Below, piece by piece: positions 1-8,341 of a DNA stretch of 51,750 nt (position 1 is the first letter of the stretch; each line of letters begins with the position of its first letter). The DNA is taken from positions 1 to 51,750 of the forward strand of contig CALCXK010000029.1 of assembly GCA_937905835.1 (NCBI GenBank), given 5' to 3'. This stretch comes from an uncultured Ilumatobacter sp. GTDB lineage: Bacteria > Actinomycetota > Acidimicrobiia > Acidimicrobiales > Ilumatobacteraceae. The notes beneath the pieces are model-generated. The model was not told where the DNA came from. It was given only the letters and a program-made list of their open reading frames with translations, and did not search any database. A program made the translations under genes and the position numbers.

Positions 1-60
1 GCCGAGCCTGCCGCCGAGCCTGCCGCCGAGCCTGCCGCCGAGCCTGCCGCCGAGCCTGCC
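1..60 (+). repeat. Five tandem copies of a 12-bp unit
   Basis: The unit gccgagcctgcc occurs five times without a mismatch, and may begin before the window. In the reading frame of the binding protein it encodes (Ala-Glu-Pro-Ala)5, a flexible extracytoplasmic linker. Perfect copies indicate recent expansion, and the unit length keeps the frame when copy number changes. Confidence 0.95.
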
Positions 61-1668
61 GTTGACGCCGACCAGACAATCGACCAGGCCGACGTCGTCG
101 AAGAGCCCGCAGATTCTGGCCCGGTTGCCGGCGGCACATTGCGCTATGGCCTCGAAGCCGACGTGAACGGCATCAACCCTGCCAGTTCATCACTGTCGTC
201 GCCCGGACTCATGATGGGTAACGCTGTCTACGACACGCTGTCTGCTTACACACCTGACGGCCAGTGGGTCCCCTACCTCGCCGAGTCGTTCACGCCGAAC
301 GACGATTTCACGCAGTGGACCATCAAGCTTCGCGAGGGCATCAGCTTCCACGATGGCACGCCGCTCAACGCTGCAGCTATCCAGGTGAACTTCGAGACGC
401 AGCGCGCCCATCCGTTGGTCGGTCTCGCCGTCAAGCCGTTCTACCCTGCTGAAAACGCAACGGAACTGATCGACGACCTGACGATTCAGTTCAACCTTTT
501 AGAGCCCAACGTCGTCTTCCCCGGTGCCATGTCCGGTCAGCTCGGTATGGTCGCATCGCCGACTTGGCTCGCTGCAACACTCGTCGACCCGACCCTCAAC
601 CAGGCTCCCGTCGGAACTGGACCGTTTATCTTCGAAAGTCGGTCCGAGGACTCGACCACCAAGTTCGTCCGCAACGACGCCTGGTGGGGTGGCGAGGTCT
701 ACCTCGACGCCATTGAGTTTAGGCCGGTGACCGATCCCGACACCCGCAACGACCTGTTGTTCAGCGGTGATCTCGACGCTCTGCAGACCACGAACCCCGC
801 CTCAGTCGGCGACCTGCGGGACGACGACGGCATCCAGAACATCATCGATGAAAACGGTGAAGAGGGGTTCGTGATGATCAACACGGAACGGGCTCCGTTC
901 GACGATATTCGTGCCCGCGAAGCTCTTACTCTGGCAACGCCGCTGCAGGCCTACCGCGACCTCATTGGTCTTGGAATCGCTCGTGCGGCCGACCAGGGCT
1001 TCGTGCCAGAAAGCAAGTACTACAACCCCGACGTCGTGCAACAGGGTGACAACCCCGAGCGTGCACTCGAACTGGTTGCCGAGTACTGCGCCGACAGGGG
1101 CACTGAAATCAACATCACCCTCGGCGAGACCACAACCTGCACCGATGGCAAGATCAACATGGAACTGCAGTGGAGTGGCCCGTCAGTCGTCCAGACCCGT
1201 ATCGCCGAAATTCTCGACGAGGGCTGGAAGAACGCCGGCTTCAACGTCACGTTCAACGAACTACCCCAAGATGAGCACATTCTCGAGACCGCCATTGGTT
1301 TTTACAACGTGAACACATGGCGTCAGTTCGGTGCCACCGACCCCGCCCTGGACAACGTTTGGTTGATGTGCCGCACCATTGGCGGCATCTCGCTGAACTG
1401 GCCGAGGTTGTGTGACGAGTCCCGTGACGCACTCCTCCTCGAGGCCCAGGCATCACAAGACGAGGCAACCCGCGTGGCGCTGTACCAGGAATTGCAGCAG
1501 AAGATCAACGACGACTTCGCGTACATCTTCTTGCTCCACACCATCTGGGACAATGCCTTCGCCGAGAACGTGCGTGGCATGTGTGATCGTCTGACGCCCG
1601 AGGGCGAGCCCACCCAGTGTGCCAACGGAGGCCGTACCTGGTTCAGTTCGGTGTACTTCGCCGCCTGA
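1..1668 (+). CDS. ABC transporter substrate-binding protein, family 5 (peptide/nickel), 5' truncated
   Basis: This is the extracellular solute receptor of the peptide-type ABC importer encoded just downstream. The frame is open from the first base of the window, so the true start and the expected lipoprotein signal peptide lie outside it; 555 residues are visible. The visible part begins with an Ala-Glu-Pro-Ala repeat and an acidic linker (about 46 residues), as often found between a lipobox and the folded domain. The folded part then starts at GGTLRYGLEAD. Family-5 (SBP_bac_5) signatures include the W-T-I-K-L-R-E-G-I-S-F-H-D-G-T-P strand near residue 110 and GTGPF near residue 205. A TTG at 139 is in frame but falls inside the protein and is not the start. 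The ligand cannot be read from the sequence; peptides are most likely. Confidence 0.9.
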   Translation, partial: AEPAAEPAAEPAAEPAAEPAVDADQTIDQADVVEEPADSGPVAGGTLRYGLEADVNGINPASSSLSSPGLMMGNAVYDTLSAYTPDGQWVPYLAESFTPNDDFTQWTIKLREGISFHDGTPLNAAAIQVNFETQRAHPLVGLAVKPFYPAENATELIDDLTIQFNLLEPNVVFPGAMSGQLGMVASPTWLAATLVDPTLNQAPVGTGPFIFESRSEDSTTKFVRNDAWWGGEVYLDAIEFRPVTDPDTRNDLLFSGDLDALQTTNPASVGDLRDDDGIQNIIDENGEEGFVMINTERAPFDDIRAREALTLATPLQAYRDLIGLGIARAADQGFVPESKYYNPDVVQQGDNPERALELVAEYCADRGTEINITLGETTTCTDGKINMELQWSGPSVVQTRIAEILDEGWKNAGFNVTFNELPQDEHILETAIGFYNVNTWRQFGATDPALDNVWLMCRTIGGISLNWPRLCDESRDALLLEAQASQDEATRVALYQELQQKINDDFAYIFLLHTIWDNAFAENVRGMCDRLTPEGEPTQCANGGRTWFSSVYFAA

Positions 1669-1725
1669 ACCACCGTAACTGAGGTCCTGTTTCACTGACG
1701 AGAAAGCCAATGAGAACCCGATCCC

Positions 1726-2682
1726 ATGAGATATTGGCTTCAACGGCTAGGAGTAGCGGTCGCGCTGCTCCTAGCCGTCAGTGCGCTGACATTCGGCGCC
1801 ATGAATCTGTTGGGCGATCCGCTCTTCAACATTTTGGGGCCAACATCGGCCAGCACCCTGCCTGAAGACCTCAAGATCATCGAGGCCGCGAAGGCCGAGT
1901 ACAACCTCGACGACCCGCTTCCCGTTCGTTACGTGAAGTGGGGGTCGGCGTTCATCACCGGCGACTTCGGAGTGCAGTTCAGTAGTGACGGGCAACCACC
2001 CGTGAGTGATCTCATTAAAGAACGACTGCCTCGCACGGTGATGCTGCTCATCATTGCTCAGACCATGGCGGTCCTGATCGCCATCCCCTGGGCACTGTTT
2101 GCAGCATCCCGTGCGAATAAGGCAGTCGACAAGGTGTCGACCTTTACGTCGTTCCTGTTTATCGCCATCCCAAACTTCGGTTTGGCGGTCATCCTCAAGT
2201 ACCTGTTCTCGTTGAAGTTCTCGATTTTCCCCCTGATCTTCAACGCTGCAGACCCATTTTGGTCACGGGTCTGGCAGTTGTTCCTGCCGGCGATGGCACT
2301 CGCGCTTCCGGTGTCTGCGATCTATCAGCGACTCCTGCGCACCGACTTGATCACCACATTGCAGGAGGACTACATCCTGACTGCTCGCTCGAAGGGTGTG
2401 TCGAAACGCAACGTCCTGTTTAAGCACGCCTTGCGTCCGTCGCTGTTCTCCTTCGTCACGATCTTTGGCATCAACACAGGTGCTCTGCTCGGTGGCTCGC
2501 TGATCGTCGAACAGATTTTTATCATCCCCGGCTTGGGGAGCGCGATCGTCGAAGCAATTCTGCGTGAAGACTTCCCGGTTGTCCTCGCAATCGTGATGAT
2601 TGTCACGGCGGCCTTCGTGGTGATCAACATTCTCGTCGATCTGCTCTATTCGTTGATTGACCCGAGAGTGAGGTCGGCATGA
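1726..2682 (+). CDS. Peptide/nickel-type ABC transporter permease, DppB-like
   Basis: An integral membrane permease (318 residues) that forms half of the translocation channel of the importer. The N-terminus (MRYWLQRLGVAVALLLAVSALTF) is the typical first helix of the DppB/OppB family, and further hydrophobic segments follow. The EAA loop that docks on the ATPase is visible at about residues 215-240 (ILTARSKGVSKRNVLFKHAL), and the family motif GSLIVEQIFIIPGLG follows. It lies 57 bases after the binding protein and overlaps the next permease by 4 bases, so it is part of one operon. No strong Shine-Dalgarno sequence is visible. Length is normal for the family. Confidence 0.93.
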   Translation: MRYWLQRLGVAVALLLAVSALTFGAMNLLGDPLFNILGPTSASTLPEDLKIIEAAKAEYNLDDPLPVRYVKWGSAFITGDFGVQFSSDGQPPVSDLIKERLPRTVMLLIIAQTMAVLIAIPWALFAASRANKAVDKVSTFTSFLFIAIPNFGLAVILKYLFSLKFSIFPLIFNAADPFWSRVWQLFLPAMALALPVSAIYQRLLRTDLITTLQEDYILTARSKGVSKRNVLFKHALRPSLFSFVTIFGINTGALLGGSLIVEQIFIIPGLGSAIVEAILREDFPVVLAIVMIVTAAFVVINILVDLLYSLIDPRVRSA

Positions 2683-3632
2683 GCAGCCTCGACATCAACG
2701 GCGCCGAGACGACGCCCGTCGTGTCGGCGACAGGTGGTGCCGACACGAGCGCCATGTCGTTCAATGACGCCACCAACCAGGCCAACGCCGACGGTGCCGC
2801 ATTCAAGCGCCGGCTCGGGTTCGGATTCTGGGTCGCAGCGACCTGGCTCGGGATCGTGTTCGCTGCGGCAGTGTTGGCACCGTGGCTTCCGTTCAAGGAT
2901 CCCAATGTCAACAACATTGTCAGCGGCCAACGGCCCCCGTACGCGCCGTCCGGCACGCACCTCTTCGGTACCGACCAGGATGCCCGTGACATGCTGTCTC
3001 GAACCGTGTTCGGTGCTCGAGTTTCGCTGACCGTCGGCCTGGTTGCCATCGGGATGGGCATGCTGTTCGGCGGCTTCATGGGAATCGTGGCCGGCTACTT
3101 CCGTGGCTGGTGGGATCGCGTCATCTCGTTTATCTTCATTATCTTTCTGTCGTTTCCGGCACTGGTGCTCGCCATTTTGATCACCGCACTCCTCGAACGC
3201 AGCCTGCGGACGATTTCCATCACCCTAGGAATCTTGGCGATTGCCCCAGTCGGTCGTGTCGCTCGCGCGACAACGATTTCGTTCGCCGACCGAGAATTCG
3301 TGCTCGCTGCTCGAACACTCGGCGCCAAAAATGGCCGGATCATTGTTAAAGAACTCCTTCCAAACGTCCTCATTCCGATGTCGGCGCTCGCTCTGCTCGG
3401 TATGGCTGTTGCAATCGTCGCTGAAGGTGGCCTCGCTTTCCTCGGTCTTTCTGTTGAGAAGGGCCCGACCTGGGGCAAGGTCATTTTGACTGGTGCCGGT
3501 TCGCGTGACCTCCAAAAGGCCCCGTGGATTGCAATCATTCCGATCATCGTGCTGTTCCTGACGGTCCTGGCACTGAACTACGCGGGCGACCGTATCCGGA
3601 CCTACTTCGACGCCCGGGAGACCGGACTGTGA
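2679..3632 (+). CDS. Peptide/nickel-type ABC transporter permease, DppC-like
   Basis: Second membrane permease of the importer (317 residues). A hydrophilic N-terminal stretch of about 45 residues precedes the first helix, as in many DppC/OppC proteins. The family motif HLFGTDQDARDMLSR is visible near residue 89, and the EAA loop FVLAARTLGAKNGRIIVKEL at about residues 205-230. The ATG overlaps the stop of the preceding permease (ATGA), which suggests translational coupling; its own stop overlaps the GTG of the following ATPase. Family assignment is secure, substrate is not. Confidence 0.93.
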   Translation: MSSLDINGAETTPVVSATGGADTSAMSFNDATNQANADGAAFKRRLGFGFWVAATWLGIVFAAAVLAPWLPFKDPNVNNIVSGQRPPYAPSGTHLFGTDQDARDMLSRTVFGARVSLTVGLVAIGMGMLFGGFMGIVAGYFRGWWDRVISFIFIIFLSFPALVLAILITALLERSLRTISITLGILAIAPVGRVARATTISFADREFVLAARTLGAKNGRIIVKELLPNVLIPMSALALLGMAVAIVAEGGLAFLGLSVEKGPTWGKVILTGAGSRDLQKAPWIAIIPIIVLFLTVLALNYAGDRIRTYFDARETGL

Positions 3633-4717
3633 ACAAGAGCAACCACATTCAGATTGATCATCGAGTCGAATCAGGGGATCCACTCCTCGAACTGATCGAC
3701 CTCACGACCCACTTCAGAACCGAACGAGGTCTCGTCCGAGCGGTCGATGGCGTCACGCTGTCGCTCAAGCGTGGCGAATCGCTCGGAGTCGTTGGAGAGT
3801 CCGGCTCGGGCAAAACCGTCCTCGCTCGCTCCATCATGGGGTTGCTGCCTTCCACGGCCGTCACGCACGGGTCGGTCAAGTTCGCGGGCCACGACATCCT
3901 CGGGTTCTCCGCCAAGCAGATGCGGCACCTTTGGGGCGCCGAGATGTCAATGGTGTTCCAAAACCCGCTGAACTCACTCCACCCGCTGATGAAGATCGGC
4001 AAGCAAATCACCGAACCACTCAAGCTCCACTTGGGAATGGACAAGGCAACGGCGACTACAACCGCACTCCAACTGTTGCGCGACGTCCGCATCCCAGAGC
4101 CCGAGCGACGCCTCAACCAGCTCCCACACGAACTGTCTGGTGGCATGCGTCAGCGTGTGATGATCGCCATTGCGTTGGCCTGCGGGCCCACCCTGCTGTT
4201 CGCTGACGAGCCGACTACCGCACTCGATGTCACCGTGCAGGCGCAGATCCTCGACCTGATCGGCGAGCAGCGGCGGGATCGCAACATGTCAGTCATTCTG
4301 GTCACCCACGACCTCGGTGTCGTGGCCGGCCACACCGACCAGATCGCGGTCATGTACGGCGGCAAGCTGGTCGAATATGCGCCGACCAAGACGCTCTTCG
4401 CCAACATGAAGATGCCCTATACCAAGTCGTTGATGCGCAGTATCCCGAAGCTGAGCGACCCAAGCCACACCCGGCTGGCAACGATTCACGGCCGCCCGCC
4501 GGACCTCGTCAACCCGCCCATGGGTTGCAATTTCGCACCGCGCTGCATGTATGCGCTGCCCAAGTGCCACGTCGAAGAGCCACCGCTTACGCCGACTGCT
4601 GACCCGAAGCACGTGTATGCGTGCTGGTACCCCGTTGGTTCCCCCGAATTCGAGAAGCGAGACGTTGAATTGCAGGCAACCGGTTACCTTCCCGAAGACA
4701 TTTCGGCGGTGTCCTGA
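3629..4717 (+). CDS. Peptide ABC transporter ATP-binding protein, DppD-like
   Basis: One of two ATPases powering the importer (362 residues). The chosen start is GTG at 3629, which overlaps the upstream stop by 4 bases; an upstream ATG at 3524 would add 35 residues that overlap the permease gene and look like out-of-frame translation. Walker A is GESGSGKT at residues 56-63. The signature LSGGMRQR, the Walker B FADEPTTALD and an H-loop HDLGVV follow in order. The C-terminal oligopeptide extension carries the cysteine pattern CNFAPRCMYALPKC. It partners with the DppF-like gene immediately downstream. Confidence 0.92.
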   Translation: MNKSNHIQIDHRVESGDPLLELIDLTTHFRTERGLVRAVDGVTLSLKRGESLGVVGESGSGKTVLARSIMGLLPSTAVTHGSVKFAGHDILGFSAKQMRHLWGAEMSMVFQNPLNSLHPLMKIGKQITEPLKLHLGMDKATATTTALQLLRDVRIPEPERRLNQLPHELSGGMRQRVMIAIALACGPTLLFADEPTTALDVTVQAQILDLIGEQRRDRNMSVILVTHDLGVVAGHTDQIAVMYGGKLVEYAPTKTLFANMKMPYTKSLMRSIPKLSDPSHTRLATIHGRPPDLVNPPMGCNFAPRCMYALPKCHVEEPPLTPTADPKHVYACWYPVGSPEFEKRDVELQATGYLPEDISAVS

Positions 4718-5721
4718 TGGCAGGTACCGGCAAAGCACACCTGCGTGACGGTGACAAGGTCCTCAGTATCGAGGACCTCATCGTCGAGTTCAAGGTCGGC
4801 CGCGGCAAGACGGTCAAGGCCGTCTCGGGCATCAGTTTCGACGTCTTGCGCGGCGAAACGCTCGGGATCGTCGGCGAATCGGGCTGCGGGAAGAGCACCA
4901 CTGGTCGCGCCATCATGCAGATCCCACCGCCGACGAGCGGCTCGATTGTCTTCGAAGGCGCTGAGCTCACCGAGATGAGCAGCAGCGCTGTACGCGAGGC
5001 CCGTACACGTGTGCAGATGATCTTCCAAGACCCTGTGTCTTCGCTCAACCCGCGCCGTTCGGTCCGTGACAGCGTGCTCGAGCCGCTCGATATCTGGAAG
5101 CGCGGCACGAAGGAAGAGCGCAACAAGCTCGTCGACGAGATCCTCGAATCGGTGGGTATCGACCCGGCGCGTGCTGCCGAGAGCAAGCCGCATCAGTTCT
5201 CTGGCGGTCAGTGTCAACGCATCTCCGTGGCCCGGGCGCTCGTGCTCGACCCGACGCTGATCATCTGTGATGAGCCCGTCTCGGCGCTCGACGTGTCGGT
5301 GCAAGCGCAGGTTCTCAACTTACTGGAGGACTTGAAAGAGAAGTTCGGCCTCACCCTCGTGTTCATCGCTCACGACCTCGCAGTTGTGAAGAACATCAGT
5401 GACCGAGTCGCGGTGATGTATCTCGGCAAGCTGTGCGAAGTCGCCTCGAGCGACGATCTTTACGCCCGCCCGGCGCATCCGTACACGAACGTACTGCTTG
5501 ATTCGATCCCCGAAGCCGACCCTGAAGCCGATCACTCTGTGGGCAAGATCGTCGGTGAGCCGCCCTCACCGGTCTCTCCCCCGTCAGGCTGTCGGTTCCA
5601 TCCGCGTTGTGCGTACGCGACCGACATCTGCACCAGGGAAGAACCCCAGCTCCGGGCAATGGGCGATGGCCACTTCGTGGCCTGTCACCATCCGGTCGAA
5701 ACTCCCGTCAAGATCAGCTGA
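4717..5721 (+). CDS. Peptide ABC transporter ATP-binding protein, DppF-like
   Basis: Second ATPase of the importer (334 residues), sharing one base with the stop of the DppD-like gene (TGATG). Walker A is GESGCGKS at residues 53-60, the signature is FSGGQCQR, Walker B is ICDEPVSALD and the H-loop is HDLAVV. The C-terminal oligopeptide extension has the cysteine set CRFHPRCAYATDIC. It is the last gene of the importer operon; a new promoter-like sequence lies about 30 bases after its stop. Confidence 0.92.
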   Translation: MAGTGKAHLRDGDKVLSIEDLIVEFKVGRGKTVKAVSGISFDVLRGETLGIVGESGCGKSTTGRAIMQIPPPTSGSIVFEGAELTEMSSSAVREARTRVQMIFQDPVSSLNPRRSVRDSVLEPLDIWKRGTKEERNKLVDEILESVGIDPARAAESKPHQFSGGQCQRISVARALVLDPTLIICDEPVSALDVSVQAQVLNLLEDLKEKFGLTLVFIAHDLAVVKNISDRVAVMYLGKLCEVASSDDLYARPAHPYTNVLLDSIPEADPEADHSVGKIVGEPPSPVSPPSGCRFHPRCAYATDICTREEPQLRAMGDGHFVACHHPVETPVKIS

Positions 5722-5750
5722 GACTGCCGTCGGGACGTGGTTCCGGCTGC

Positions 5751-5756
5751 TAACTT
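5751..5756 (+). promoter_or_regulatory. Candidate -10 box of a leaderless promoter
   Basis: TAACTT fits the actinobacterial TANNNT -10 pattern and lies exactly 7 bases before the ATG at 5764. That places the expected transcription start on the A of the ATG. No clear -35 element is seen. It is the only promoter-like site between the importer operon and the glycan operon. Confidence 0.45.
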
Positions 5757-5763
5757 CCAGACG

Positions 5764-5913
5764 ATGTCCGTACTCGCGAACCGGCTCGTTCGCGAGCGAC
5801 TCATCGAAATCGGTGCCACACTTCCGTTCTATCGCCACGGTGGCGGTGACCCGACCACATCGTTGAACGGTGCAGCGCCGAAGCAACGCGTTCTTGCGAT
5901 GCATGCCTGGTGA
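5764..5913 (+). CDS. Small ORF, 49 residues, unknown; in frame with the next gene
   Basis: An ATG-initiated reading frame of 49 codons ends with TGA at 5911. Only three bases follow before the ATG of the mannosyltransferase-like gene at 5917, and both ATGs are in the same reading frame, so one TGA separates them. The predicted peptide starts MSVLANRLVRERLIEIGATL and has no hydrophobic helix or known motif. Support for its being real is the -10-like box 7 bases upstream and the tight spacing to the next gene. It could be a leader peptide for the operon, an independent small protein, or a remnant of a longer N-terminus. Its third-position GC is lower than that of neighbouring genes, which weakens the case. 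Confidence 0.4.
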   Translation: MSVLANRLVRERLIEIGATLPFYRHGGGDPTTSLNGAAPKQRVLAMHAW

Positions 5914-5916
5914 CCG

Positions 5917-7209
5917 ATGCGTGACGCCGAGCTGAATACGGCCAGCCCACGCGGCGGTCGGCTGACCAACCTACTGAACGAGTTCTCGTCGCCCCGCGCG
6001 ACCTCGATTCGTGACGACTTCGCCGACAAGTCGTTCCGGCGCGCCATCATCGTCGGGCTCATCGCATACGTGGTGACGCGACTCTGCATCATCGCCGGCG
6101 CCGGCGTCCGGGCGGCACAGCGAGTCGTCGATGTCCGCAAAGACATCGAAAACGGCATTGTTCATGAGATCGAGCCGCGCGCAGGGGCAACAATCAGCGA
6201 GGTGCTGACGTCGTGGGACGGCCGTTGGTATCTCGAAATCATCCGTTTCGGCTATCCCAATTCGATCCCCGACAACATCACGTACAACCAACTCGAAGCT
6301 CGGGCCGCGTTCTTCCCGGTGTACCCCTGGTTGGTGCGTGTCGTCGATTTCGTGCTGCCGGGTGGCGACTCGCTCGCCGCGCTGTTCACGAACTTCGTAC
6401 TCGGTGCCATCTCGGTGATATTGATCGGGCTCCTGGCTCGGCGCCTGTTCAACACTGCAGTCGCGGCGCGTTCGATGGTCCTCTACACCGTGTTCCCCGG
6501 CAGCTTTGTGCTGTCGTTCGCCTACGCCGAGGCAACGTTTATCGTCCTCGCCGCGCTCTGCCTACTCTTCTTGATCGAAGAGCGCTGGATACTCGCAGGG
6601 GTCGCCGCGGCAATCGGCACAGGCACCAGACCAAACGGTGTGGCGCTGATCGCAGCGTGTGCTGTGGCGGCAGCGCTCGCAATCTGGCGTCGGCGCGACT
6701 GGATGTCGCTCGTTCCGGTTGTCTTGTCACCTCTCGGGTTCATTGGATTCCAGCTGTATGTCGATGCCCAGGCCGGTGAACGTGGGGCCTGGTTCCGCGT
6801 GCAGCGCGAGGCCTGGTCCGAGGGCACGAGCTTCGGGGCAACTGCTGTTGCGAACACCTTCGGCTTCGTCTCCAGCCCGCTGAGTTCGCCCGCCGATGCC
6901 CTCACCGCGCTGTGTCTACTTGCGTTCGCCGTCATGGTCTGCGCGATCTGGAAGCGCCACCTCCCGCTCCCCCTCGTTGCGTTCTGCGCAGTAATCATCG
7001 CCCTGATGTTGATTCCCGAAACCGTCACCGCCCGGCCCCGCTTCTTGTTCACTGCCTTCCCGCTGTTCATCGCCGTCGGAGCCTGGTGGCCAGAGCCAGT
7101 CGCTGATCGCCATCTCCACCAAGCTGGCTGGGACATGGTGCTCGTCGCCGGTGGGGCCGGCCTCGCCACCCTGACCGGGCTGTACGGCGTCTTTGGAGCG
7201 ATTCCCTAG
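5917..7209 (+). CDS. PIG-V/Gpi18-like mannosyltransferase family membrane protein
   Basis: A polytopic membrane protein (430 residues) resembling the Gpi18/PIG-V mannosyltransferase family (GT-C fold), which uses polyprenyl-phosphate-mannose on the outer membrane face. The key features are the first-loop motif SWDGRWYLEIIRFGYP around residue 100, the segment ARAAFFPVYPWLVR, the AYAEATFIVLAALC helix and a GTRPNGVAL motif near residue 230, all in family order. About eight to ten hydrophobic segments are visible. It overlaps by one base the following gene, a polyprenyl-phosphate-mannose synthase homologue, which would make its likely donor. The acceptor is unknown. Confidence 0.75.
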   Translation: MRDAELNTASPRGGRLTNLLNEFSSPRATSIRDDFADKSFRRAIIVGLIAYVVTRLCIIAGAGVRAAQRVVDVRKDIENGIVHEIEPRAGATISEVLTSWDGRWYLEIIRFGYPNSIPDNITYNQLEARAAFFPVYPWLVRVVDFVLPGGDSLAALFTNFVLGAISVILIGLLARRLFNTAVAARSMVLYTVFPGSFVLSFAYAEATFIVLAALCLLFLIEERWILAGVAAAIGTGTRPNGVALIAACAVAAALAIWRRRDWMSLVPVVLSPLGFIGFQLYVDAQAGERGAWFRVQREAWSEGTSFGATAVANTFGFVSSPLSSPADALTALCLLAFAVMVCAIWKRHLPLPLVAFCAVIIALMLIPETVTARPRFLFTAFPLFIAVGAWWPEPVADRHLHQAGWDMVLVAGGAGLATLTGLYGVFGAIP

Positions 7210-7982
7210 TGGGCACGTCGCGATGCCTCGTCGTGGTGCCAACACACAACGAGGCCACCAACATCGAAGAGATCCTCGCCCGCTTGCACGAACATGTGCC
7301 CGAGGCCGACGTACTCGTCATCGACGACGCATCCACTGATGCCACGCGCTCGCTCGCTCGTGCAGCACTGCGACCGAATGACCGGATGATCGAACGCGAG
7401 ACGAAGAGCGGTTTAGGAAACGCGTACCTGCACGCATTCCACATCGGTCTCGACGAGGGATACGACCTGCTCGTCCAGATTGACGCCGACATGTCCCATG
7501 ATCCGGTTGTTCTGCCAACCATGCTCGCAGTCGCGCAGCACGGCGTTGCTGTGGTCATCGGTTCGCGCTACATCCCCGGCGGTTCCGTCGTCGGTTGGCC
7601 GCGCCGCCGACTCTGGCTGTCGCGCTGGGCCAATCGGTATACCGCCATTGCCCTCGGCCTGGCCATCAACGACGCCACCGCCGGATACCGCGTCTATCGA
7701 GCCGATGCTCTCCGGTCGCTCGAGCTGGCTGGCATCCAAGCAAGCGGTTATGGATTCCAGATCGAAATGAGCTATCGGGCTGTCCGCTCCGGCATGAGCG
7801 TGGTCGAGATTCCAATCACCTTCCGCGATCGGGTAGCTGGCGAATCGAAGATGAGCCGCCGGATCGTTCTCGAGGCCTTCCAGCTCGTCACGTGGTGGGG
7901 CGTCAACGACCTCGTGACGCTACGACGTCGACGTAGGGCGTACCGCACACTCGACCAGGCCACACAGCCCGACAGCCAGTGA
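7209..7982 (+). CDS. Polyprenyl-phosphate mannosyltransferase-like GT2 (Ppm1/DPM1 type)
   Basis: A cytoplasmic GT2 enzyme of 257 residues without the C-terminal membrane helices of GtrB types, as in the catalytic domain of Ppm1/DPM1. It would transfer mannose from GDP-mannose to polyprenyl phosphate. The nucleotide-binding strand VVVPTHNEATNIEEIL is at residues 8-23, the DAD metal motif at 92-94, and the conserved GSRYIPGG and SGYGFQIEMSYR segments follow. It starts with GTG at 7209, which shares a base with the upstream stop, and its end overlaps the next gene by 4 bases. A second, more canonical homologue is encoded at 29056-29784. Confidence 0.83.
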   Translation: MGTSRCLVVVPTHNEATNIEEILARLHEHVPEADVLVIDDASTDATRSLARAALRPNDRMIERETKSGLGNAYLHAFHIGLDEGYDLLVQIDADMSHDPVVLPTMLAVAQHGVAVVIGSRYIPGGSVVGWPRRRLWLSRWANRYTAIALGLAINDATAGYRVYRADALRSLELAGIQASGYGFQIEMSYRAVRSGMSVVEIPITFRDRVAGESKMSRRIVLEAFQLVTWWGVNDLVTLRRRRRAYRTLDQATQPDSQ

Positions 7983-8341
7983 GCGCTACGATTGGCCGCT
8001 CCATGCGCGCCCCGTCCACGCTCTCGACGCCGATGGCCCGCTTTGCCGACGCACTGCTGGCGATCGACCTGCCGGCGCTACCCATCGGCCCCCGCCGCCA
8101 GACCGTTTCGTTCATCGACGAACGTGTGCAAACGATGCCATCAGTCCCACGATTTGGCGTGAACGCCATCGGGATCGGGGTCGACATACTTTCCCGGCTT
8201 GCCGGCGTCGACCGGGTTATCAGCCTCGTCACGAAGCTGCCGATTCCGCTCCTGGCCGAGTACCCCCGACTGATCCGATCCTTGGCCTTCGCCTACATTT
8301 GGGAGACCTGGCCGGCCACGCAAACAGACGGCGCCCAATGA
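7979..8341 (+). CDS. Conserved-looking protein of unknown function, 120 residues
   Basis: I do not recognise this family. The GTG start overlaps the stop of the GT2 gene by 4 bases, and its own stop overlaps the ATG of the flavoprotein gene by 4 bases, so it appears translationally coupled on both sides. The N-terminal 20 residues are polar; the rest is moderately hydrophobic, with a segment FGVNAIGIGVDILSRLAGV (about residues 59-77) and a Tyr/Trp-rich end FAYIWETWP. There is no signal peptide, cysteine or metal motif. Position suggests a partner of the adjacent GMC oxidoreductase or a membrane-surface protein, but this is only context. Confidence 0.65.
   Translation: MSATIGRSMRAPSTLSTPMARFADALLAIDLPALPIGPRRQTVSFIDERVQTMPSVPRFGVNAIGIGVDILSRLAGVDRVISLVTKLPIPLLAEYPRLIRSLAFAYIWETWPATQTDGAQ

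Noticed and set aside
3524..3628. Earlier start for the DppD-like ATPase
   Set aside because: The extra 35 residues overlap the permease gene in another frame; GTG 3629 gives the usual 4-base overlap and family length.
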